Of a stretch of 64,000 bases of DNA, positions 55,251 to 64,000 are shown piece after piece. The notes below the pieces were generated by a model that was not told the origin of the DNA, searched no databases, and saw nothing but the letters and a program-made list of their open reading frames with translations. How positions within the stretch are numbered: position 1 is the first letter of the stretch; each line of letters opens with the position of its first letter. The position numbers and the translations under genes are program-made. The DNA lies in assembly GCF_000005505.3 (NCBI RefSeq), contig NC_016134.3, forward strand, positions 35,774,150 through 35,838,149, in the 5' to 3' direction. The DNA is from Brachypodium distachyon. Taxonomy: Eukaryota; Streptophyta; Magnoliopsida; Poales; Poaceae.

Positions 55251-56997
55251 TCGCTGGGGCAGTGTGCATCAGCGAGCTAGCCTGGTCGACACGAATGTTA
55301 TTTTGACATTTATGTGGAAGGAAAAGTTAGATGCGTCGCTTCCTTTGGACCTGCCTCGACAGCAGCATAAAAAGGGCAGCACGACAGCAATTATAGCAGT
55401 AACTCGCAAAGATACACACTATGAATAGCGTTCCAGCCAGTCACCCTCCTCTTCTTATCTTCCCTCTTCTTTTTACGAACATGGCAGTTGTGCTGCCTTT
55501 TCGATTAGAAGGAAAGAACAGAGTCAAAAAGGAAAGAACAGAGTCAAACTATTACAAACTTAGACAACAGCCGGTGCAAACTCAAAATAAGGATACAATA
55601 TAGCCAACTTAGACAATAGCTGGCAACGAGCAAACAAAAAGGACTACTTCTCCCTTGCCTCCATCAGGAGGCTGAATTCGTATCTTCCCTCTTTTCATCA
55701 CCCTTTTTCGGTTGCCTCTCGGAACAGTTTACATGTTACATCCCATCCGGACCTTTTAACCGGTCACTCATGCAAGAAAATCTCGCCTTCTTTTTACATG
55801 TTACATGAGCGTCTAAATTTTGTCTAGAATGCCACTCTTGCTCCAAGATGGCTATCGGTTTCTGGTTGGATGATTTGAAGCGAGTCATTGACATTTTCTT
55901 CTTCCGTCTTTTGTGCTGGGAGACCTGTAGTGTGGCAGAAGAAAAGACTCAAAAGAGAACCAGTGGTTGAACGAAACGGCGCCGGAGGAGGGCCATGGAA
56001 GTGTGGTCTCAAAGGAATTTCTTTCGGGGTCGCATTTCGCTGACGGCATGGAAATACGAGGAGTATGTTGGTGTTCGCAGCACGCAAGCGACAAGTGCCA
56101 AGGGACTTTGAAGGCCACAATAACGGCTGTGTGTGCCAAAAGCGAACAACACGGCTGCAGAACGCAGATGGTGATGGGTAGTAACCTAGTCGGTTCGGAG
56201 ATCAGACGCTCCGACCAAACTACACCGACTACTACTGAAAACTGTAAGAACCTCCTCCGATCTTAATGGATGCTTCCTCTGATCTCCAGGCCCTCTTGCA
56301 CACCAAGAGCACTGTCGACTTGTCGAGTCTTCCTCGTTTGCCGCTTCCGGAATCCAGATAGTACTAGGAGCTGCTCACTCCGGCTGGATCAGCAGCGGCA
56401 ATCCACTGGTCCTCTGAGGAGGCGCATTTTATGCGATGCCCGTTTTGTCTATGGTTTCCGGAGCACTTCCAGAGAGGAGAATCTTCCACTTTCTCACTGA
56501 GTTCAGAAACAATCTCCATTCCTGCTTAGTATTCAGTCAAATGCCTTAGTTAAATGCAAAATCATCCCGGAACTACCGTAATCCCCACAGGATTGCAGCA
56601 CATATAGAGTCGAAAGAAGCTGGCCAAACATTCTTGGCCCAACGGCTATCACATTGTTGGGCCACTCAATGATAGAACTTGATGAGAAAATTGCACGTTG
56701 ATGCAGAGTTGCAGACTTCGCATCGAGCAGCTGTCAGATAGCAATCCTCTCCGGACATATTGTCGTACGTCTTCTAATGTCGTTGCTCGGTGCTCCGTTT
56801 TTATTGGTTTGAATCAACAGATTGATGTGCGAACATTGTATTCAAGGCCTTACTTGAAGTACCGACTACGAGGAAAGATTTTATTCTTTTCTGGTCTTCA
56901 TTGGACCAACTCATGACAGTCTTTGTGGCCTTAGCTTCTGGTCTGAATTTCCATGGTTGGATCTGGCGTGCCTTGATCTGGCCACAGTCGTGTTGGA
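55251..56997. other. Unassigned intergenic DNA
   Basis: A 20-base unit (AGGAAAGAACAGAGTCAAAA) is duplicated at about 55509-55548. Open frames near 55824-56266 overlap on both strands and have no domain. No gene called. Confidence 0.4.
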
Positions 56998-57051
56998 TGA
57001 ATAAAGACAAGTTTTTTTTTGTTTTTTTTCAGAATAATGAATAAAGACAAG
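56998..57051 (-). mobile_element. Tail-only retroinsertion with 14-bp duplication
   Basis: TGAATAAAGACAAG stands at 56998-57011 and again at 57038-57051, enclosing 26 bases that are almost pure T with a short AGAATAA end. On the minus strand this is a short 3' end plus poly(A), as from a target-primed reverse transcription event cut off almost at once. Confidence 0.55.
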
Positions 57052-59941
57052 TGTGTTGAAACTATTTGCAACCTCAAAAAAACGAGAGCGATGGAGGCAG
57101 GAGAGGAGATACAGCCCAGGTCTTAGGCCCAAGTCCATCGAAAGGCATATACGGAAATGGACAAGTCTATGATGGACCGGCCCAGTTCTACACGAAGCAC
57201 ATCATGGACTACCGAGTTTCAGGCAAAGTTTTCTCTCAAAAAGGAAGTTTCAGGCAATGTTACGAGTCTATGACCAGCATAGCTTTGACACCGCGACTAC
57301 TTTCAAATTCTATTCTCAGAAATGAGAGAGTTCTTCACAACTCTAAATTGCCACTCTAGCGTAGTCCAATAAATATTTAACCCGTGACCCAATGGTTCCA
57401 CTAATCCATGACTTGTTAGCAGTGCCAAGCAATAGGGAATGCATCATCGCTAATAACTTGTCGTCAATTGAGAAAGGGACTGCTTTCTTGCATGTGTGAA
57501 ACAAATTGATTACGTTGGTTATATCAATACCCCTAGGATTGTCCTGTCTCACTCCACGACCCCACTCCCAAATTGGAAAAGACACAAACTGAAGCAACAG
57601 ATCCCAAATCCTGCCTGCTCTGTCAGTTTTCTACAATAAACAAGATATAATTATTGGACTATTGGAGTAGTAACCTATCCAATCTCAGCTCGCCGACCAC
57701 TACTGTTTCCGATGACTCTAGTGCCAGGATGTTTAGCAATGGCTAATTATCGTCTACGGAATAAAGATGGAAAATGATGGAAACGGCTAGCTTTGACACT
57801 TTCGGCTAACTTTGTTGTGGTTTTCAGAGAGATAAGATCCCCATCCTCTTGCCATCCATTCTACTCCTCTCAATTATGGGGATACAACAACTTCTTGTGG
57901 ACCTAGTGCATCAAGTGTTACTGTCATGGTGAACCCAAAAACTGGCGTTAACAGCTCACATGTTAGATGCATCATGAACCAATTCAAGTATCTGACAGTT
58001 AGATATTTGGGCTTGAGCCCACAAGGAGCTGATGCTATTTACTGTCAGCTACTGGCAAAACTATATATATAATCCAGTGGACATGGTCCATCAACACCTG
58101 AGGTTCACAACTAGCGGTATCAATTATGCCTCTCCATCTCCATTTTATCCACAGGGAATCTTTGTGGAGGACATCAAAGCCCGAATAGAACAAAGATATG
58201 ATATGAGTGTCACCCATGCATGCTGTCAATCACACAAACAGAGGCATCAATGATGGTGGTTTTGCACCAGACCAACTTGGGTGCCTGCCCTGCCCAGTTG
58301 ACAGGGAGGGAGGGACATGGAAGCCCTGCATCTTGGGAGGGTGTCTCTGCACAAGCTTAGCTGCCCCCCAACCTAGGCAGCATAATTCTTCTTCCCGCCA
58401 TTCCTAACTTTCACCAGACTCCTCCCCTCCCTTGTACTCCATTTGCATTATTATTGCCAATGGCAGATGCACTCAATAAATGGAATCATGCTGATTTTGG
58501 TGCCATTGCCAGCCAGATACCTCAGGGGCAGCCATCAAATGGTGGAGGCTGATGCTGCATGTGATTGCAGCAGGGGCATTAACCTGCAGCTGGAATCAGT
58601 GGATGTACTACTAGTTTGAGTAGTTACAAGAGGTGTGACATGCAAAGCCCTCTCATGTGAGCTCCATGCTTTGTGTCCCCCTTTGCCCTCAATAATTCTT
58701 TCTTTTGTTGTCAAAATATAATGCAATTTATTTTTCAGTTCACAACATTAAGACATACAAAAAGGTACGTAGGATCATCATTATTTGAAGGAACATCTGG
58801 ATCAAAATTGCACTGTAAAAGTTTGTTTATAAACTTGCATCGTATCCCCCCTTGATGTAACCATGTAGACTCTACACAACTTGGACCGATAAATTATAGT
58901 GTAGACAGATAGACATCCGCGGAGTATGTTAGAGACCATGAAAAGTCAATTCCGATTGGTCTAAAATGCCGGAAGTAGCCGATGCTTATAAGGAAAGCAT
59001 CAAAGGAACCAAATTTGAAGTCTTTGTTAACTGCATGCGTCTGCTGAGATTCCAAATTGTTAAAATGGGACCATCCAAGCCAAGGATTAGGACAATTACC
59101 GCAACGAGAGCGGCACTTTGGCTTATGCTTTCGTGGAAAGGAAGAAAAGTTAGGCTTATCTCCATTGGCTGAGGTCCAAGTGTTTGGATGTGTTAACATC
59201 ATTTTCCAATAACCAGAAATCAGTGGTTGTTGTTTGTCAAAAATGAGTGGATTATTGGGTGGTCACAATTATTTTACCAGTTATATAAGGCCTTATGCAA
59301 GAAACATGTGTCCCTAAATACTACTAGTATTACTTTACGATAAACTTTCTCCTGTTCCTTAGCTAAATTTCCTAATTTGGGACACTGATGTCAACTATCA
59401 CTACAGATGTAAAAGTCCAGTAGCATTGTTCCTTGTAACGAAAGTGCAAGCTTAGGACCTCGGTGGGCTGTTGTGCCAGATGGCATTCAAAAAATGGGGT
59501 GAATGTTAGGTCATAATCAAGATCACGCGCGTCTAATCCAGGGAGCTTAAATGCGGTTCAGCTCTAGCTAGTAGCTAGCAAATTTTCTACTAGTACTCTT
59601 GTCTTTGTTAACACCGAATTGTATGATCCAGAGATGAGTCCCAACGCTGTTAGTTACTCCTTTTTAAAGATTCAATATGTACTTATTAGTTCCCCCTCCA
59701 AAAAAAAATATGTACTTAGTTTCGGTGGCTCCTATAATTTTGAAAATTCATATTGAGTTTGTTTCTGAAAAAAAAAGCTCATACTAGAATATTACTAGCT
59801 CTCTGTTCCTAAACAGAGGTGGTAGGTTCGACGCAATTTATTATTTTCTTTTGCAGAAATTCTACGCAATTATTAAGTGGTGGGTCTTTTATTTGTTTTT
59901 CTGAAAGGATATCCCTTGCTTATAGACAACAAAGAGGCGCT
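57052..59941. other. Unassigned intergenic DNA
   Basis: No gene with a domain or convincing splice structure. ACTATATATATAAT at about 58060-58073 is TATA-like but no coding region follows. 58250-58680 is moderately GC-rich, with no known protein or microRNA sequence that I recognise. Confidence 0.4.
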
Positions 59942-59960
59942 TTAACAAATTCATAAAGAT
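59942..59960. repeat. Target-site duplication, left copy
   Basis: TTAACAAATTCATAAAGAT, identical to 61283-61301 on the other side of the LINE. Confidence 0.95.
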
Positions 59961-61282
59961 TTTTTTTTTCGAAAAGAAGGAATGCCCCGGTCTCTGCATC
60001 GATCGATGCACACAGTCATATATTATTAAAATCATCCGTCATCCAAAATCATCCAAAGAACAAGAAGCCGGTTACCAAAGGAAAATTACATATAGTGAAA
60101 GGAAAACATCAAAATCCTTCCAGCCTAAGACCTGTGCGCCATCCAAACCGGCTGAATAACTCCCGTGCGACCGTCTCCAAACGGTTGCACCCAGAATCCA
60201 TACATTCCTGAGCCTCCGTCCGAAGCAGTAGGGACCACATACGGAGCCAATAGGACGCCCAAAGAACGACCTGCAAGAAGTTAGCCACTCTCTTGTTACG
60301 AAAAACCAAATCATTTCTGCAATTCCATATAGACCAACATATCGCACACGTCCCTACAAGGATGAGCGAGGCAATTTTTTTCTCAACACCCCTAAGCCAC
60401 CGCCCAAACATATTAGTAACACAAGATGGCGGTGGTAAATTAAATGTCACAAAGACGGTTCGCCACACCAAACGCGTCATCGGACACTGGAAAAAAAGAT
60501 GTTAAATGGTCTCATCTTGATCACAGAAAAAACACTTCTTGCTACCACCCCAATTCCTTTTGGCCAAATTATCCTTAGTAAGCACCACCCCCCCCCCCCC
60601 CCCCGACATAAGTACCAAGCAAAAAAATTATTTTAAGAGGAACTTTAAGTTTCCAAATAACCTTATGACGAAATTGGCAATCATTGTCAATAAGCGAGTT
60701 GTACAGCGACTTCACCGAATATGACCCAGAAGAATTCAGTCTCCAGGTAAAGGAATCCGCTTGATTCACAAGATTTACAGACTCGAGTTTATGACACAAC
60801 TCCAACCAATCCACCAGACGATCCCCAACAATTGCTCTACGAAATGCAATATTAGGAGGATCCGCCCCCAACACTTCAGCAACCGAAGCCTTGTGGTTAA
60901 GGGCAATCCTATAAAGAGATGGAAACTGATGTCTAAGAAGAGAGTCACCAAACCATGTATCTTCCCAAAAACAAACATCGGCTCCACAATTAACCGAAAA
61001 AGAAATATGAGGAAAGAAAAACTGACGAATCCGCAGCAATCCCTTTCAAAAAGGTGAATCATAAGCCCTCATTCGAACTTGGGACAAAGAGCTTGCGTAG
61101 AGATATTTATTCCACAATAACTCCACCCACAACCCCTCACCCAAAAGAATCTTATATAACCACTTACTCAGCAAACAAATATTTTTAATTTCAAAATTCT
61201 CAATCCCCAAACCTTCTTGATCACGAGGCCGGCATAGAATATCCCAATTAGCCAATCTGTATTTTCTTTTTTGTTCATCGCA
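59961..61282 (-). pseudogene. 5'-truncated LINE (L1-type non-LTR retrotransposon)
   Basis: It lies between 19-bp identical duplications and has a poly(A) tail (T run from 59961) on the minus strand. From its 5' side it encodes the end of ORF2: PRDQEGLGIENFEIKNICLL and SKWLYKILLGEGLWVELLWN, CFWEDTWFGDSLLRHQFPSL, the WKLKVPLKI motif, LTKDNLAKRNWGGSKKCFFC with the zf-RVT CxxC, CAICWSIWNCRNDLVFRNK, and CNRLETVARELFSRFGWR. Mutations seen: a Trp codon in SPFWKGL has become TGA near 61045, the H/C segment carries a stop (DETI*HLFF), and a 17-base G/C run at 60588-60604 shifts the frame. It is a dead copy, but the perfect duplication says the insertion is fairly recent. Confidence 0.92.
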
Positions 61283-61301
61283 TTAACAAATTCATAAAGA
61301 T
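61283..61301. repeat. Target-site duplication, right copy
   Basis: Same 19 bases as 59942-59960. Confidence 0.95.
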
Positions 61302-62074
61302 AGATATACATTCTTGACAGACCCTCACTATTTAATTAGTACTCAATGCAGTTAAATTTCTAGGAGTTCTTAATATTGATATCCCCCTTCCCCCAACATT
61401 TTGTACGCTCGGGCATATGTGGACCAGAACTATAGCAAACCATAGGAGTGCACATTACATGACCCTAAAGAGATATGTGACAGCTAGCTAAAGCAGTGTG
61501 GGACACCATTATTTTCTTAAGACGAGTATAATGGATACTCATAACAACCGGAATCATTCACGCCGTCTCTCCTTGCATCAATGGCTCTAACACTCTCACG
61601 TGGGCCCGACTCTCAGGTGAATTATAGGGAGCATAATGTCAGTGTCACTCGATCCGGCAATCCATGAGGTAATTCCACAGATACTTATCATGTATGTTTC
61701 CAAAATCTGTTAATAATTTAACAGATAAGCATGCATGGCAACCCCAGCTCTTTACCATATGGTCGCACACAGCACGAAACTTTTTATACGCCACCCATCG
61801 AAGTATATTTACGACTACACCCACCACAGAAGAAAGAAAGAGATACTCTCTTTTAGTCTCATATAATTAGCTTCCTGGCCATCGCCATCACTAGCTATGT
61901 AGCTAGATTAGATGCGCTTTAGCGTTTGGAGCTTTGGGGATGCCATGATAAAGTCAGCGTGCAGATCAGTCCATGCATGAGGCTCCAATGATTAGCCGAA
62001 GTTACATCCCGCGGTACATTTATCCGTGTTTTTGAGCAAAAGAACTTCTCGAGTATAAAAATGACACCAGCTTC
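61302..62074. other. Unassigned intergenic DNA
   Basis: AT-rich, no gene or element termini recognised. Confidence 0.5.
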
Positions 62075-62620
62075 ACGACGCACATTTCACCCCCTGCTGG
62101 GGACGTTGTTGCGCAAAACACCACATCTGCGATTTTTTTTTTGCAAATTTCACCACATATTGGTGTAATTAGTTGCAGATAGGTCCTAATAACGTGTTAG
62201 ACGAGTTAATCACATTTCTGACCTGTGGGTCCTGCATGTCAGTGCTAACATGTACCGAGCCCTTTGCCACGGTGAACCGGGTCGGGTTTGGAGCCAACTA
62301 GTTAAAAGGAAATAACGTCTGATTAGGTTCCAAAATATGGTAAATCGGGTCGGGGTCTGCCTCCACCGAATCGGACATGATTTCATTTTAATCAGTTGGC
62401 TCAGACCCGACCCGGTCCACCGTGGTAAGGGGCTCGGTCCACGTCGGCACTGACATGTGGGGCCCACAGGTCAAAACGTGGTTAGCTCATCTAACACGCT
62501 ATTATGACATATCTGCAACTCATTAGACAAATATGTGGTGAAATCTGCAAAAAATTCGTAGAAGTGGTGTTTTGCGCAACATCGTCCCCAATAGGTGGTG
62601 GAATGTGCAATGTGCTCCCA
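62075..62620. mobile_element. Large fold-back element (about 545 bp)
   Basis: Two arms of about 260 bases are inverted copies: left GTTGCGCAAAACACCAC, AAATTTCACCACATATT, GTTGCAGATA, GACCTGTGGGTCC and GAACCGGGTCGGGT; right their complements, for example GTGGTGTTTTGCGCAAC and CCGACCCGGTCCACC. The centre is near 62345. No coding sequence. Long TIRs suit a Mutator-like or other fold-back MITE; the target duplication was not found. Confidence 0.8.
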
Positions 62621-62650
62621 GCTTCACCACGCTCTGCCATAATTATTCTA

Positions 62651-62774
62651 CTTCTTCCGTCCAACAAAGGATGTCTCAACTTTGACTAGATTTGAATGCA
62701 TTTATACACTAAGTCATGTTTAAATACATTCAAATTTTGACAAACTTGAGACATATATTGTTGGACGGAGGAAG
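62651..62774. mobile_element. Stowaway-type MITE (124 bp)
   Basis: CTTCTTCCGTCCAACAAAGG and TATTGTTGGACGGAGGAAG as inverted ends with TA at 62649-62650 and 62775-62776. Inner GTCTCAACTTTGACTAG and CAAACTTGAGAC pair as well. Confidence 0.92.
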
Positions 62775-62984
62775 TAGCTAATCCACAGCAATGCAAAATT
62801 TCAGAATGACAAGCACATATAAAAAGATGAAATATATATATTGTTTCCCTCTCTTTAAAAGGGTGTTTTCTTTAAGGTTGCGTGCCCATTATTAGATGTA
62901 CGAAGGATTTTTGCGGGCCTTTTCCAAGTTTACACCTTCAAAACATTTTGTGGGTGTTTCGGTGCATGCCCATTTTGGTTGTAC

Positions 62985-63215
62985 ACTTCCGTTCCTAAAT
63001 ATAAAAAATTCTATTTTTATCGTCAGTCAAATTTCTTCAAACTTGATCAAGTTTACAAAAAAAATGTACCAACATCAGCAACTCTAAATAAGTTATATTA
63101 AATTATTCATTATATATATTTTCATGGTATACCTTTTGGTATTGTAGATTTTTCTATATATTTGGTCAAACTTGAAGAATTTTGACTTAGGACAAATGTA
63201 AAACTTGATATATAT
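62985..63215. mobile_element. Stowaway-like MITE with damaged ends
   Basis: TTCCGTTCCTAAATATAAA at the left and a right half with TGGTCAAACTTGAAGAATTT and GACTTAGGACAAATG match the longer Stowaway type seen at 49162, but the terminal CTCCCTCCG blocks are gone. A matching right terminus piece (TTATATTTAGGAAC) appears at 63699-63712. Confidence 0.6.
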
Positions 63216-63881
63216 TTTTCTTCAAAACAAGACCGTTAATTCCGTCATTTGATTAGAAGAAAGAGTTAGCCCCGTTTATAAAGAAAGTCGGGCCTAAAAA
63301 TCATACAAAGCACGGTTTATTCAAGAAAAGCCGTACGAAAATCTTAACAACGAGCAAGCTGCTTAATGACGCCGCCAATCACAGGCCCACCGACATTGAA
63401 GGGGCCAACACAACGCACACCCCGCCACTACCGTAGCACGGATCCGGGCGCGAGCCCAGATCTAGCCAAAACCAGCGGTAGACCACCGCCGCCCCGCCTA
63501 CGAACCCATCCTCGCAACGCGCCCTACCAGATCCGAGCCGCCGCACGTCACCAGCCACCACCAACCCAAGGACAGAGCCGTGTCGTCGCCGGCTCTGCAC
63601 GACGACGGAGGCCACCTCCGATGGCGAGGAACGGGGGAGTTGAGGTCAGTGGCAACGGTGGCAGAACGGATTCGCCGCCTGTGTCGCCTGGTAAATTCTT
63701 ATATTTAGGAACAAAATGATATTGGCTTTAGTTATTGGGTCCAACTAATCGAGGAAGCAGCTAAAGAAACTAATCGAGCAATAAGTAGCAAACCGCGAAC
63801 GCCATAATTCTCATGTAAAACGAGATTTACACAATAGAAGGAGACGGGGAGAGTAACGGACTGGCTAGAAAAAATAAGAGT
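63216..63881. other. GC-rich unassigned segment
   Basis: 63366-63690 is CG-rich and open on both strands (Pro/Arg or Val/Gly low-complexity). It could be insert or leader sequence of a retroelement; no domain, no splice structure and no gene called. Confidence 0.4.
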
Positions 63882-64000
63882 AAATATCACAAAACCCCTA
63901 GTTTCTGACAAACTGTATCACAGAAGTACACCTTTTCGTTTTTTTCTTTCACTTAGCCCGTATTTTTGGACTAATCCATATCGCAAAACCCGTAATTTTG
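63882..64000. mobile_element. Inverted-repeat MITE, CACAAAACCACAC family, cut by the window end
   Basis: GAGTAAATATCACAAAACC and ATATCGCAAAACCCGTAAT resemble the left arms of the elements at 15692 and 33601. The right arm would lie beyond 64000. Confidence 0.5.

Noticed and set aside
55824..56266. Frames on both strands around 56 kb
   Set aside because: Overlapping antisense frames of similar length without domains; the evidence does not favour either.
58207..58680. Possible microRNA precursor in the moderately GC-rich segment
   Set aside because: No match to any conserved plant microRNA I could recall, and no clean hairpin with a 21-base arm.
1..64000. CRISPR array, phage or bacterial operon structure
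   Set aside because: The window is clearly plant nuclear DNA; short repeats present are microsatellites, subterminal transposon motifs or local duplications.

Overview
This is plant nuclear DNA from a grass (Poaceae), most likely a Pooideae relative of wheat, barley, oat or Brachypodium. The evidence is the GT-AG intron structure of the genes, many Stowaway-type MITEs with CTCCCTCCG termini, CACTA/Spm transposons, a BARE-1/WIS/Angela-type LTR, and a 5S rRNA remnant of plant type. The species cannot be fixed from the sequence. Only three genes look intact. Most of the rest is transposable-element sequence or unassigned intergenic DNA.

Layout. 1-7 kb: a four-exon gene for a plastid-targeted alpha/beta-hydrolase-fold protein (432-6691, +), whose nucleophile, oxyanion and catalytic-histidine motifs all look replaced. 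Its introns hold a Stowaway MITE and a Helitron. 7-24 kb: intergenic DNA with MITEs, a solo LTR (14323-15102), a non-autonomous CACTA element with a 3-bp target duplication (17267-19292), a Tourist MITE, a fragment of a tandem 5S rDNA array (20331-20920) and a mini-CACTA. 24.5-26 kb: a three-exon R2R3-MYB of subgroup 1 (MYB30/60/94/96 type; 24697-25917, +) with a clear TATA box. 26.6-33.1 kb: four tandem copies of a LINE ORF2 3' tail. One copy is split by a 2.3-kb TIR element that itself contains a 1.7-kb solo Copia LTR. 33-37.7 kb: two adjacent inverted-repeat MITEs and LINE fragments. 37.7-43.2 kb: a 5.5-kb CACTA element carrying TNP2 transposase, DUF8039-like and Ulp1-like protease segments on the minus strand, internally deleted. 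43-53 kb: intergenic DNA with MITEs. 53.5 kb: an intronless mini zinc finger gene (MIF, 53546-53836, +) with a TATA box. 54.4-55.25 kb: a non-autonomous hAT element with a GC-rich cargo. 59.96-61.28 kb: a 5'-truncated LINE on the minus strand with a 19-bp perfect target duplication. 62-64 kb: a large fold-back element and more MITEs.

The three genes are unrelated in function (plastid hydrolase-fold protein; cuticle/stomata/stress-type MYB; ZF-HD regulator) and are separately transcribed. The TE part shows layered history: elements inside elements, and one CACTA family present as a coding copy plus apparent non-autonomous relatives. I found no convincing undescribed pathway. The most unusual items are the apparently catalytically dead hydrolase, the stray 5S rDNA units, the tandem LINE-tail array with expanded C-tracts, and the hAT element with gene-like cargo.
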